Shown: piece by piece, positions 51,825 to 60,625 of the stretch
Position numbering within the stretch: the stretch's first letter is position 1
Layout of the letters: every line of letters begins with the position of its first letter
Source of the DNA: Nocardia iowensis
Lineage (GTDB): Bacteria > Actinomycetota > Actinomycetes > Mycobacteriales > Mycobacteriaceae
Reading direction: 5' to 3'
Length of the DNA: 64,000 nt
Assembly: GCF_019222765.1 (NCBI RefSeq)
Contig: NZ_CP078145.1
Coordinates: 5,208,001-5,272,000, forward strand
The notes under the pieces: generated by a model
Database searches by the model: none
What the model was told of the DNA's origin: nothing
Seen by the model: only the letters and a program-made list of their open reading frames with translations
Program-made: the position numbers and the translations under genes

Positions 51825-53362
51825 CGATTGCTCCAGTTGGTTGTGCGGATGGCGAACCGGGTTCGCAGGCTTCGGGCGCTGAGCGCACGCATGGCCGCGA
51901 CCGCCAACCGGGCTTTGGTCCGCGAGTACGGGAACCACAGCAGTTCCGACGCCGACACGGCTACCGGGACGCGGTCGGCGGTGATGGCCTGGGCCCGGCA
52001 GTATTTGCGGATCCCTTGCGCGCCACCGAATCTCGCTCCGATACCAGATTGTTTCCAACCGCCCATCGGCAGGCTCGGATCGAACAGATTGACGTGGGCG
52101 TCGTTGATGTTGACCGCACCAGCGTGCAACCGCCGTGCCAGCCGTTCACCGCGTGTCCGGTCGCGCGTCCAGACACTGGCCGACAGTCCGTAGGCGCAGT
52201 CGTTGGCCAGGCGCACCGCCTCGTCCTCGTCGGCGACCCGCAGCACCGGCAGGATCGGGCCGAAGGTTTCTTCGGTGACGCAATCCATGCGGTGATCGAC
52301 ATCGACAAGAACTGTCGGCCGGAAAAACGCTCCGTCCGAGACGCCACCGGCCACGGCCTCGGCACCGGCCCGCACCGCGTCGTCGACGTGGCGGCACACC
52401 AGCTCCAGTTGCGTTCGGTTGGCCATAGCGCCGATGTCGTAGCGGTATTCGCGGTCGTCGGCACCCTGGCGTAGCCCGGTGACGAGGTCGGACAGTTTCG
52501 CGACGAACTCGTCGTAGATCGGCGCTTCGACATACACACGCTCGATCGAGGTGCACATCTGCCCGGCGTTGAGCAGTCCGCCGAACGCCACCCCGCGCAC
52601 CGCCCGATCCACGTCGGCGTCGGCCAGCACGATCGCGGGGTCCTTGCCGCCCAGTTCGAGGCTGAACGGGATCATGCGCTCCACGCATGCTCGGCCGATC
52701 GCCTTGCCGGTCCGCGTGGAGCCGGTGAATTGGACGAAGTCCACGGTATCGACCACCGCTGCTCCGGTGGCGCCACCACCGGTGACGACCTCGAATACTG
52801 GTGGCGCGCCGATTTCCGCCCAGCCGCGTGCCAGTTGCAGCGCGCTCAGCGGCGTCACCTCCGAGGGTTTCACCACCACCGCGGCGCCGGCCAAAAGCGC
52901 GGGCACGGCATCGATCCCGGGCAGTCCGAACGGATAGTTCCATGGCGTGATCACCCCGACGACCGGGTAGGGGTGGTAGGCGAGGGTGCGGGTTTTCAGC
53001 GCCGCGGCCGGACTATGGGCCGAGGGGCGGTCGTCGGCGAGGAAGCGGGCGGCGTTGTCGGCGTAGTAGGCGATGACCTCGGCGACGAACGGAACCTCCA
53101 CTGTCGCGTCGACGCGTGGCTTCGCGGTCTCTGATTGCAATACGTCCGCGATCTCTTCGGCCTGGGTGAACAGCCATTCTTGCAGTCGGACAAGCCATTT
53201 CGCGCGACCGCGCGGGCCGAGTGCCGCCCATTCGGGCTGGGCGGAGCGCAGTCGGGCGACGACCGCCGCCGTCTCGTCTGGCGCGGTGTCGGGCACCGCC
53301 GCGACTGCGCGGCCGTCGGCGGGTTTGCGGACCTCGATGAGCGGGGATTGCCGGTCGCTCAC
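51821..53362 (-). CDS. Aldehyde dehydrogenase
   Basis: 513 residues. Conserved motifs: GVITPWNYPF, VQFTGSTRTG, SLELGGKDPAI (general-base Glu), GQMCTSIERV (catalytic Cys) and EETFGPILPV. The C-terminal 40 residues extend beyond the usual fold (LRTRFAIRTTNWSNR). GTG 53362 overlaps the hydrolase stop (GTGA). It forms an operon with the hydrolase, SDR and Mce genes, suggesting sequential oxidation of a lipid or aromatic compound. Confidence 0.9.
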   Translation of the reverse strand: MSDRQSPLIEVRKPADGRAVAAVPDTAPDETAAVVARLRSAQPEWAALGPRGRAKWLVRLQEWLFTQAEEIADVLQSETAKPRVDATVEVPFVAEVIAYYADNAARFLADDRPSAHSPAAALKTRTLAYHPYPVVGVITPWNYPFGLPGIDAVPALLAGAAVVVKPSEVTPLSALQLARGWAEIGAPPVFEVVTGGGATGAAVVDTVDFVQFTGSTRTGKAIGRACVERMIPFSLELGGKDPAIVLADADVDRAVRGVAFGGLLNAGQMCTSIERVYVEAPIYDEFVAKLSDLVTGLRQGADDREYRYDIGAMANRTQLELVCRHVDDAVRAGAEAVAGGVSDGAFFRPTVLVDVDHRMDCVTEETFGPILPVLRVADEDEAVRLANDCAYGLSASVWTRDRTRGERLARRLHAGAVNINDAHVNLFDPSLPMGGWKQSGIGARFGGAQGIRKYCRAQAITADRVPVAVSASELLWFPYSRTKARLAVAAMRALSARSLRTRFAIRTTNWSNR

Positions 53363-54243
53363 GCTGCCCGCCCGGCGTTGTCGGCGAACGCGAGGATCAG
53401 CTCGGTTGTGGTGTCGGGGTCGTCGAGCTGGGGGCAGTGCGCCGAGCCCGCCAGGATCCGGACCTTGGCCGAAGGGTAGCGTCGAGCCGCGCGGATCGCA
53501 GCGGTGTAGACGATCAACCGGTCACGCCGTCCGTGCACGAAAAGTAGTGGCGCGCTGGATTTTCCGGGTGGATACCCGGCGTCGAACTCCCGAAGCAGCG
53601 CCCGCCCGGCCGCGAGGAATCCGCCTAGGGGTTCACCGGCGAACAGCTCGACGAAATGCTCGACGGTGCCCTCCGGCAGTGCCCGCCCCGGAACGGTGAG
53701 AAACCCTGCGCCTGCCCGCGCCGCCAGCTTGGTCCGGATGAGCCGCCGCGGTGCCCGCATCCGGAACAGCACCGATTCCGGCAATCCGGCGGGGCCGACA
53801 CCCAGCGAGGCGAATCCGGTATATCCGAACCCGGGCACCGCGATCGGGATACCCGCCCGGATCGGTAGCGACGGATCGAGCACGGCGCGCAGCGTGAGCC
53901 CGGCACCCATCGAATTGCCGACCAGCACAACGCCTTCGGTGCTGGCGTTGGCGCGCACCACCGCGGCAACGAAGGAGTCCAGGGCGGGCAGGATCGGCTC
54001 GCCCACTCTTCGGCGATGCAGGGGCGGCAGGTTCACCGCCACCGCGCGCCGACCCGCCGCAGCCAGCCGTTCCAGCACCGCCTGCCAAGTCTGGGCCCGG
54101 TCGTAGATGCCGTGCAGTAGCACGACCGTTGGCCCGGTGCCGTCACACACCAACTCGGTGGTGGCGACGCCGCCATATGCCGTGGTGTTCGATCGCACAA
54201 CGCTGCGCTGGCTCTCGCCGACGACAAACACCCTGTTCGCCAT
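53359..54243 (-). CDS. Alpha/beta hydrolase, first gene of the ALDH/SDR/Mce operon
   Basis: 294 residues from ATG 54243, with a GAGGAGGAGGG site. The HGIYDRAQTWQAVLERLAAA oxyanion segment, the nucleophile elbow VLVGNSMGAGL (GxSxG), the acid in FVHGRRDRLIV and the histidine in GSAHCPQLDDP are in order. The frame stays open upstream to 54588, but the extra residues are not family-like. It is upstream of the ALDH gene with a four-base overlap. A candidate TetR-type operator lies 50-75 bp upstream. Confidence 0.87.
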   Translation of the reverse strand: MANRVFVVGESQRSVVRSNTTAYGGVATTELVCDGTGPTVVLLHGIYDRAQTWQAVLERLAAAGRRAVAVNLPPLHRRRVGEPILPALDSFVAAVVRANASTEGVVLVGNSMGAGLTLRAVLDPSLPIRAGIPIAVPGFGYTGFASLGVGPAGLPESVLFRMRAPRRLIRTKLAARAGAGFLTVPGRALPEGTVEHFVELFAGEPLGGFLAAGRALLREFDAGYPPGKSSAPLLFVHGRRDRLIVYTAAIRAARRYPSAKVRILAGSAHCPQLDDPDTTTELILAFADNAGRAA

Positions 54244-54294
54244 TGAACGCCCTCCTCCTCGGGGCCGGGCTATCCCGGCACGACCGAACGGCAC

Positions 54295-54316
54295 AAACAT
54301 ACACACCTGACTGTTT
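54295..54316 (-). promoter_or_regulatory. Candidate operator upstream of the hydrolase operon
   Basis: AAACA (54295-54299) and TGTTT (54312-54316) flank a 12-nt core containing CTGACTGT. The minus strand carries TTGCAA (-35) and GTATGT (-10) 17 nt apart across this segment. The core is shared with the site at 54628-54651 near the fadD relic. Confidence 0.45.
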
Positions 54317-54627
54317 CTTTTGCAAGCGAAGTCGTCTCGCGGTTCCAGTCCGAGCCCCACACGCCTCGGATCGCCGACACCGCAGGCGAGGATGCCGCGA
54401 ACCACGGCCACAGCCGCCTTGCCCATATCGGGAATCCCGTTGCAGCACAGGCGCTCTGGCCGCCCCGGCGCCGTGAATTCAGCGAGCGTCACACCGACGA
54501 GCCGATCCGATCCGGCCATCCGCACCCCCGGGGGCACGATCGGCTTGTGCGGCCCCCACAGCTCCAGAGCGACCTCGGCCTCAGACACTCGGAACCACCC
54601 TGGCGTACCCGTCGGTCAGAAAGAGGT

Positions 54628-54651
54628 TACAAACAGACAGTCAAGTATGTA
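54628..54651 (+). promoter_or_regulatory. Second copy of the operator-like site
   Basis: TACAAAC (54628-54634) and GTATGTA (54645-54651) are near-symmetric arms around ten bases that include ACAGTCA. A plus-strand -35 (TTACAA) and -10 (TATATT) fit around it. It would have driven the now decayed fadD. Its likeness to 54295-54316 suggests one common regulator, perhaps the TetR protein encoded at 55172. Confidence 0.45.
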
Positions 54652-54769
54652 TATTTCTGCACGCCGCCTTACCCGAGCCGAGGATTCCATGGCCAGCGAT
54701 CTGCCCCCACGAACACGGCTGCGACGTGGTGGCCGAAGAGCTGCGTCCGGCGACGTTATCGCCACCCTG

Positions 54770-55170
54770 TGCCGCGACCATCGAGGTCCGGCGCTCACGG
54801 CGCTGGCGGCGGGCAAGCTGGGTGCCCGAATCGTGGTTCATGAACACCGGATCGCGGCCCCGCAGTTTCACGACGTCGCCGCGCAGGTCGACCATGCTGG
54901 CGCGCATCGTCGACCTCGAGGATCGGGTACTGGCTACTACGACACCTCTGGCCTGCGCGTCATCTTCTGCGCCGGGGCGGCGCCCTCCCCCGCTCTGGCC
55001 ACCCGGACCGCCGAAGTTTTCGGAGACGTCCTGCACAACCTCTATGGCTCGACCGAGGTTGCCGTCGCCACCGTCGCCACACCCGCCGAGCTGTGGCGGT
55101 CACCCCGGCACCGTCGGGCGTCCCCGGTCGGTTGCCGGGTCGCCAGCTACGACCCAGCAGCGCCGCCAGG
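54770..55170 (+). pseudogene. Frameshifted acyl-CoA synthetase (fadD) relic
   Basis: Fragments of an AMP-binding enzyme can be read across two frames: GKLGARIVVHEHRIA, then STMLARIVDLEDRVLATTTP in another frame, then YYDTSGLRVIFCAGAAPSPA, LATRTAEVFGDVLHN and LYGSTEVAVATVATPAEL back in the first. Text such as LYGSTEV is diagnostic of acyl-CoA ligases. The gene lacks both ends and the ATP-binding P-loop. It lies beside a live SDR-ALDH-hydrolase-Mce operon, so the locus once encoded a fuller lipid-degradation cassette. Confidence 0.75.
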
Positions 55171-55171
55171 T

Positions 55172-55867
55172 CTAGTCGGCCTCCGCCGCACCGGACCGGG
55201 CCTGCGGACGCGTCCCGGCCAGTTCTATTTCGGCCAGACGGAGCAGATGCCGACGAAGCCGCTCCCAGTGCCGCTGTGCCCGTTGGGGATCCCGCGACGA
55301 ATAGCAGCCGATCAATACGCCGCGGATTCCATCCATCGCGGTCAGCACCAAGTCTTTGACCACTGACGGCGGCACACCCGCGGGGACCAGGGACACACTC
55401 GCCGACGCCAAGCTGGTGAGCACTACCTGCTCCACCGACTCCACCTGCGCGGCCAGTGATTCGTCGGTACGCGCCGCGACCCACAGCTCGATCACCGCCG
55501 TGAACAAAGGCCCCTGGTGCATGCGCCACAACAAGTCCAAGGCCTGAGGCACAACCGCCTCGGTGAGGGTGAGTCGTCCGAACGTCTCCAGCGCTTCCTG
55601 CACCCGTTTGACCGCCAGGTAGCGCACCGCCGCCGCCACCAGGTCCTCCCGCGACGGATAGTGATGCAGCAACGCTCCCCGAGTCACCCCCGCGCGCTTG
55701 ACCACCAATGGTGTCGTCGTACCGGCGTAACCGTATTCGAGCAGGCATTCGATGGTGGCGTCCATCAGCTTGGTCTGCGTCTCGGCGCTGCGCTGCTCCT
55801 GAGTGCGCCGTGACCGCGGCGACTCGACGGGAGCCGGCCGCGCTGCGGTCGAAGACGGTTCTGCCAT
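55172..55867 (-). CDS. TetR-family transcriptional regulator
   Basis: 231 residues from ATG 55867; a GTG at 55924 would add 19 residues. The HTH (TTTPLVVKRAGVTRGALLHH, about residues 48-67) and helical C-terminus (LWRMHQGPLFTAVIELWVAA) are standard. Lipid-degradation regulators of this size are frequent near fadD and mce genes in actinobacteria. It starts divergently from a PucR-type regulator and converges on the fadD relic. Confidence 0.87.
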   Translation of the reverse strand: MAEPSSTAARPAPVESPRSRRTQEQRSAETQTKLMDATIECLLEYGYAGTTTPLVVKRAGVTRGALLHHYPSREDLVAAAVRYLAVKRVQEALETFGRLTLTEAVVPQALDLLWRMHQGPLFTAVIELWVAARTDESLAAQVESVEQVVLTSLASASVSLVPAGVPPSVVKDLVLTAMDGIRGVLIGCYSSRDPQRAQRHWERLRRHLLRLAEIELAGTRPQARSGAAEAD

Positions 55868-56152
55868 GCGAGCGACCATACCGACTCCCGTTTCCGAATT
55901 TGACCGGTCAGCCAGGCCAGGCATTGATTGCTCGATGTTTTCTCGAACTCGATTGGCACGACCGCTTTATACCGAGCACAACTGAGTATCCGAGGAAGCG
56001 CGCCGCTGACACGGCATGTGTTGGCTTTGATGGAGCGCGTACATGTCATCCCGCGCCGTGCGGCGGTGATTGCTACGGTGATGCCAGCACGTCGGCTATC
56101 GCGGCGGTCTTTTCCCGCGTCCCGCGAAGCCTCTGGCGGAAGGGGATCATCA

Positions 56153-57352
56153 GTGTCGCTGAGTTCTCGGCCTCTGCAGCCTGAGGTCGTGTTCGCCCCG
56201 CTGGCGGGTCGAGTATCCGATATCGCGCGCACGGCGTTGGCCGACGCGCGGGCCGAGATCCCCGAGATCGCGGCCCTGCCGGATGCCGAACAGGACCGGA
56301 TCGAGCGCTCGATCGCGGACGCGATGAGCCGAATATGCGAACATCTCTGCGGTGCCGAACTGCGGTTGGACTACCTCGACCTGACCGGACGCCAGCGCGC
56401 CGAAGCCGGAGTCTCCTTCAGCGCCATCACCGCCCTCATCATGATCTGCTCGCGAACCATGCTGCGTGCGGCGGCGAAACTCATCCCACAGACCGACCAC
56501 GAACTCTCGGTCACCCTCGCGGACCGGCTTTTCACCGCACTGGGCCGGGGCACCCAACGAATCCTCGACGGCTACCAACAAGCAGCCCTCGCCCAAGCCG
56601 AGCACGACCATCACCTCAGCGCGACCCTTATCGAGTCCTTGCTCAGTGGCGGCGGTAAGGATCCCGCCGAACGCGGATCAGTGGTCGAATCCCTCGGCCT
56701 GCCCAGCATCGGCAACTTCCGCGTGGTCCTCGCCACCCCGAAACAGCCCGAACCCGACCTGCACTTCGAGATTCGCCAACGCCCCAACACCCGGATACGC
56801 GCGGTATGGCGGCACTCACCGGAAGAAAACGTCGGAGTGCTAGCCCTCCTCGACACCGATGAACGGCCACTGCGCGACCTGCTCGACACCATCGACGCCG
56901 ACCGCATCGGCGTCAGCGAGGCCTACCGGGACATCGGCGACACCGCGACCGCGTTGCGGCAAGCCCGACTGGCACTGGGCTGCCTCAACGGAACCACCTG
57001 CCGGATAGCACACTACGGCGACGATCCACTCGCCCTGCTGCTGATGCTGTCCGGGCCCGACGAGGCAAGCGCCATGGCACGCCGCACCCTCGGCGGGCTA
57101 CTGTCACTGCCCGAGCACGACCTCACCCTACTACTGAAAACGCTACGCGCCTGGTCAGACGCCGACGGGTCGACACCACAAGCCGCGACATCGCTGCACT
57201 GCCACCGCAATACAGTCCGCTACCGACTACACCGCATCGAGGAACTCAGCGGCAGCACCCTCACCCACCCCGCTCGAACCGCGGAACTACTGATCGCGCT
57301 ACGCGCAGTCGAACTTTTCCCCGAACAATTCGAAAACACCACTCAGCCGTGA
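56153..57352 (+). CDS. PucR/CdaR-type helix-turn-helix regulator
   Basis: 399 residues from GTG 56153, with GGAAGGGG a few nt upstream. A helical N-terminal sensory part (DRIERSIADAMSRICEHLCG ... SFSAITALIMICSRTMLRAA), a degenerate GGDEF-like middle domain (SLGLPSIGNFRVVLATPK) and a C-terminal HTH (LHCHRNTVRYRLHRIEELSG, about residues 350-370). These activate genes for purine, sugar-acid or lipid use. No regulatory target is clear; the carotenoid oxygenase lies about 690 bp downstream and the fadD/mce block lies upstream. Confidence 0.85.
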   Translation: MSLSSRPLQPEVVFAPLAGRVSDIARTALADARAEIPEIAALPDAEQDRIERSIADAMSRICEHLCGAELRLDYLDLTGRQRAEAGVSFSAITALIMICSRTMLRAAAKLIPQTDHELSVTLADRLFTALGRGTQRILDGYQQAALAQAEHDHHLSATLIESLLSGGGKDPAERGSVVESLGLPSIGNFRVVLATPKQPEPDLHFEIRQRPNTRIRAVWRHSPEENVGVLALLDTDERPLRDLLDTIDADRIGVSEAYRDIGDTATALRQARLALGCLNGTTCRIAHYGDDPLALLLMLSGPDEASAMARRTLGGLLSLPEHDLTLLLKTLRAWSDADGSTPQAATSLHCHRNTVRYRLHRIEELSGSTLTHPARTAELLIALRAVELFPEQFENTTQP

Positions 57353-57765
57353 TCGGATTCGGCGTATTTGCCGAGATCGCTGGCCTGCATGGCTTTTTGG
57401 TCGTTCACCCCGATGATGTAGCCGTCGGGATCGCGGAAATAGAACTCACGCTGCCCGTTATGGTCTTCGGTGATGGGTTTGACGATATCGGCCGCGGCGG
57501 AAAAAGCTTGAAAGGTGCTGTCGAGGTCCTCGACAGCGAGGTAGAACATACCAGCGAACCCGATCGGCTGGTCGGTGAGCACTGGTAGCCAGTTCTTCAG
57601 ATCGGCGTTGAGGTAGATCATCGCGCAGAATCGGCCCTGGTAGAGCAGCATGTGGATATCGTCGCCTTGGCGCGAAGTGCTCGAGTCGACGTCGAATCCG
57701 AGCGATTTGTAGAACTCGATGCTTGCTGCGGTGTCCGCGACGCTGATACAGGGTGCGAATGCCAT
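57343..57765 (-). CDS. Glyoxalase/VOC-family protein
   Basis: 140 residues from ATG 57765, with a GGAGGG site. Two beta-alpha-beta-beta-beta modules: ADTAASIEFYKSLGFDVDSS at the N-terminus and FYFRDPDGYIIGVNDQ at the C-terminus, as in bleomycin-resistance and extradiol-type VOC proteins. Small-molecule binding or isomerisation in the cytoplasm. It converges with the PucR gene by a 10-bp overlap. Confidence 0.86.
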   Translation of the reverse strand: MAFAPCISVADTAASIEFYKSLGFDVDSSTSRQGDDIHMLLYQGRFCAMIYLNADLKNWLPVLTDQPIGFAGMFYLAVEDLDSTFQAFSAAADIVKPITEDHNGQREFYFRDPDGYIIGVNDQKAMQASDLGKYAESDHG

Positions 57766-58038
57766 CTGGCCCTCCGTGTGTCGTTGGTGTTCGAACTCGG
57801 TGCGGTATCCAGGCTGCACTGGTGGGAGTGCGCTGTCGATGGGCCTTGGTCGTTGATGCTTTCGGAAACCTTGTGCCGTCGCACAAAGCTTGCCGACAGG
57901 CGACACCCGTGCCGGACCTATTATGCCCCCGCACAATGTCGACAGGCACATTCGTGGTCTCACGGCCATAAATACGGCACGGCCGCACCGGTAGCGTTCC
58001 GTAGGTAACGCCTGTACTCGACCATTGTGGAGGATTCG

Positions 58039-59448
58039 ATGTCACTCAGCCTCACTTCGACGACGAAGGTGCACTACAACCGCGGACTGCTGGAACCGAT
58101 CGGAGAAGAACTCACCCTCACCGAACTCCAGGTCGTGGGGGCGATCCCGCCCGAGCTGACCGGGCGGTATTTTCGCAACGGCATCGACCCCGTACCCGAG
58201 ATGGATCCGGGTCACGCATTCTTGTGCCCGGGAATGATCCACGGTATTCGCCTGCGCGACGGTCGCGCGGAATGGTATCGCAACCGGTATGTCCGGACCC
58301 CGGCCTTCGGGCACAAGGCGAAACTGGCATTCGACGCCGACGGAAACCAACTCCACGAATACGCCGCGAACAACACCGATGTTAAGGTCCACGCCGGACG
58401 GATCTTGTCGCTGTCCGAGCAAACTCCTCCTTACGAAATGAGCCCAGACCTGGACACGGTCGGCCCATGGACTTTCGGAGGCAAGCTGCGTGGCAATTTC
58501 ATCGCCCACCCGAAACTGGATCCGCATACCGGTGATTTGCATTCATTCGGCTACGACATGGTTCGCCCCCTGATCGACTACTACGTCATCGATGCCGCGG
58601 GCGAGCTGACCACCGACGTCCGTTTCGAGATCGAGGCCCCGACGTTCCTGCACGATATGGCGCTGACCGAAAATTATGTGCTTGTCTTCCAGACCCCGGC
58701 AACCTACGACGTGCGCCTGCTCGACCGCAATCCGTACCCGATCGTGTGGAACGACGAGCACCCGTGCCGGATCGGGCTGCTGCCGCGGCACGGCAGCGCC
58801 GCCGACATCATCTGGTTGCCGATTTCCCCCTGCTGGATCGTGCACACCGCCAACGCCTACGAGGACGCCGCCGGGCATATCGTCGTCGAAGCTACCCGAG
58901 TCGATGCCGCCGACTGGGATCGCGGCTGGGCCGGACTGGGCGGGCTGGTCGCACACCAGCACACCATCGGGCCCTCCACCGAACTGGTTCTGGAAGCCTG
59001 CCTGTACCGGTGGACCATCGACCCGGTTACATACACGGTGCGCGAGGAATTCGTCGACGACCGAGTCGTCGAGTTCCCGGCGATCAACCAGCACCACAAC
59101 ACCGCGCGGTTCCGCTACACCTACATCGTCGGCTACGCCGGACACGGCCGTACCGCCACCAGCCTGGTCAAATACGACCACAGCACCGGGGCAGCACAGA
59201 CCCGCGACTTCCCGCCCGGGCAAGTACCGGGCGAACCGGAATTCGTGCCTGCCCCCGGTGCCGGCAACGAAGACGACGGCTGGATCCTGTCCCTGGTCAC
59301 CGGTCTGGACGGGCAGCCCTCGGAACTGGCCATCCTCGACGCCGCGGACTTCACCGGACCGGCCGCGGCCCGAATCATGTTGCCGCACCGGGTGCCCTAC
59401 GGCTTCCACGGCAGCTGGATCCCCGACTCCGCGCTGGGCATCAGCTGA
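58039..59448 (+). CDS. Carotenoid oxygenase family protein
   Basis: 469 residues from ATG 58039, with a GGAGGA site. The four iron-binding histidines lie in NFIAHPKLDP, FLHDMALTENYV, CWIVHTANAYED and PYGFHGSW, spaced as in RPE65/CCO beta-propeller dioxygenases. These cleave carotenoids, stilbenes or lignin-like double bonds. It stands alone between the glyoxalase gene and the zinc-ribbon operon, with a 270-bp divergent promoter gap upstream. Confidence 0.9.
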   Translation: MSLSLTSTTKVHYNRGLLEPIGEELTLTELQVVGAIPPELTGRYFRNGIDPVPEMDPGHAFLCPGMIHGIRLRDGRAEWYRNRYVRTPAFGHKAKLAFDADGNQLHEYAANNTDVKVHAGRILSLSEQTPPYEMSPDLDTVGPWTFGGKLRGNFIAHPKLDPHTGDLHSFGYDMVRPLIDYYVIDAAGELTTDVRFEIEAPTFLHDMALTENYVLVFQTPATYDVRLLDRNPYPIVWNDEHPCRIGLLPRHGSAADIIWLPISPCWIVHTANAYEDAAGHIVVEATRVDAADWDRGWAGLGGLVAHQHTIGPSTELVLEACLYRWTIDPVTYTVREEFVDDRVVEFPAINQHHNTARFRYTYIVGYAGHGRTATSLVKYDHSTGAAQTRDFPPGQVPGEPEFVPAPGAGNEDDGWILSLVTGLDGQPSELAILDAADFTGPAAARIMLPHRVPYGFHGSWIPDSALGIS

Positions 59449-59668
59449 GCAATCGGACCGTCGAACTCGGGCGCGAGGCTGTCTTCAGCGGCTGCCGAAG
59501 TAGGTGGTAGCGGTATTCCTCTGTGCCCCAGGCTGATACCAAGTCCGGGTCGCGGGTGATGAGGTCGGCGAGCACGGATTCGGTCGCGTTCCGAACATCG
59601 GCGGGTTCGGTGAGACGCCACTGTGCCGCTTCTTCTTCATTTAGTGAGCAGTAGTCGAATGGGTAGCC
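59449..59668 (-). pseudogene. 3' fragment of an unknown gene
   Basis: The minus-strand frame reads GYPFDYCSLNEEEAAQWRLT, then EPADVRNATESVLADLITRD and LVSAWGTEEYRYHLLRQPLK, which is protein-like, but no start codon exists; it sits in frame directly after the TAA of the zinc-ribbon gene. Probably a remnant. I do not recognise the family. Confidence 0.3.
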
Positions 59669-59671
59669 CAG

Positions 59672-60208
59672 TTAGCGATTTGCTTCCAGGCAGAATATGT
59701 AGACGTTCCCCTGGATCGTCCTGTGGTATGACCGTGGGCATGTTGCGCCGACGGGCAAGATGTATTCTACGATGTAATATCTGTCACCCTTTCGGCAAGT
59801 TTCAATTAGTTTCAATGAGCCTGTGTCGTCATCGATCTCGATGCAATCGCCCACCGAAATCGGCGCATCCGGAATCGTCTCTGCGGGCACGGGAAGGAGA
59901 CGAGGCATCGTGGATTCGCGAAAGGAAGAACTCGGGAACGCCACGATAGCTGTCGCGGCGAGCAGCAGGAGTACTGCGGCGGTGGAAATGGGTAGTCCTA
60001 GTCGAGATCTCGACTTCCTATCGCGGTGCTGATCGGGCTCGGAACTCGGGACCGGCGGTTCCAGGCGTACGCCGCAGCGAGTGCAGAACCGTCGTGCCAC
60101 GCTGCTCGAGTCGTGTCCGCATTGCCAGCACAATGCGGCACCGCACTCGCTGCAGTTGGGCAGCCAAGTTCCGGGGAGGGAATGCTGGCACTGCCAACAC
60201 GCCGCCAT
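59672..60208 (-). CDS. Zinc-ribbon, single-pass membrane protein with extracellular Cys domain
   Basis: 178 residues. The N-terminus has three CxxC units (CWQCQHS, NCSECGAALCWQCG, FCTRCG). A membrane helix (STAAVLLLLAATAIVAF, about 76-92) precedes an extracytoplasmic part with VGDCIEIDDDTGSLKLIETC and ATCPRSYHRTIQG, resembling LppU/septum-formation-like domains. It is the last gene of a three-gene operon whose other two products carry IGGN motifs. Cytosolic zinc ribbons combined with a membrane helix suggest a signalling or scaffold role. Confidence 0.75.
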   Translation of the reverse strand: MAACWQCQHSLPGTWLPNCSECGAALCWQCGHDSSSVARRFCTRCGVRLEPPVPSSEPDQHRDRKSRSRLGLPISTAAVLLLLAATAIVAFPSSSFRESTMPRLLPVPAETIPDAPISVGDCIEIDDDTGSLKLIETCRKGDRYYIVEYILPVGATCPRSYHRTIQGNVYIFCLEANR

Positions 60209-60238
60209 AAGATCACCTACCGTCCGACCGGAAGTCGG

Positions 60239-60607
60239 TCAGTCGCTAAAGATCGCGTCGATGGAGCTGTCGATCGCCGTCGCGGTGTTCGCGAGCGATC
60301 CGAACCCCGTGACGGCTTGACTTACGGCTTGGAGAATTCCCTTCAGGCGACTCTGGTCCGGCTCCTGCTTGTCGGCCTCCTGCAGGGCCTGGTTGACGTT
60401 CGCCGCCACCCCGTCCTTGTCCGGAAGTTCGTAACCTGCACGGTGGACCTGGTCGAGCAGCTCGACCAGGTCACGTCGCAGCTGCGCGAGATCTGCCGGT
60501 GCTGCTACCGAGGTGTCGCTGTTGACGACGTTCGCATCGCGGCCGGATATAGCCGAGCGGGTGAGGTTGGCGTCGCCCCCGATATGCACGCCGCTGTCGT
60601 TGGCCAT
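60239..60607 (-). CDS. IGGN-motif helical protein
   Basis: 122 residues. The N-terminus (SGVHIGGDANLTRSAISGRD, ANVVNSDTSV) has the short repeated I-x-G-x-A/N beta-turn pattern seen at the ends of many actinobacterial effector-associated proteins. The rest is helical (LAQLRRDLVELLDQVHRAGY) with a final hydrophobic segment. The neighbouring membrane protein carries the same motif at its own C-terminus, so the two probably interact through it. Distance to its neighbours is 18 and 30 bp. No function is known. Confidence 0.7.
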   Translation of the reverse strand: MANDSGVHIGGDANLTRSAISGRDANVVNSDTSVAAPADLAQLRRDLVELLDQVHRAGYELPDKDGVAANVNQALQEADKQEPDQSRLKGILQAVSQAVTGFGSLANTATAIDSSIDAIFSD

Positions 60608-60625
60608 GATGCTCTCCTCGATGGG

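Noticed and set aside
50962..51888. N-terminal extension of the Mce reading frame
   Set aside because: The open frame overlaps the SDR gene out of frame; the Mce protein starts at ATG 50961, where its membrane helix begins.
54244..54588. Upstream extension of the alpha/beta hydrolase frame
   Set aside because: It has no family likeness; the start at 54243 has a strong ribosome-binding site, and the segment holds the operator and promoter.
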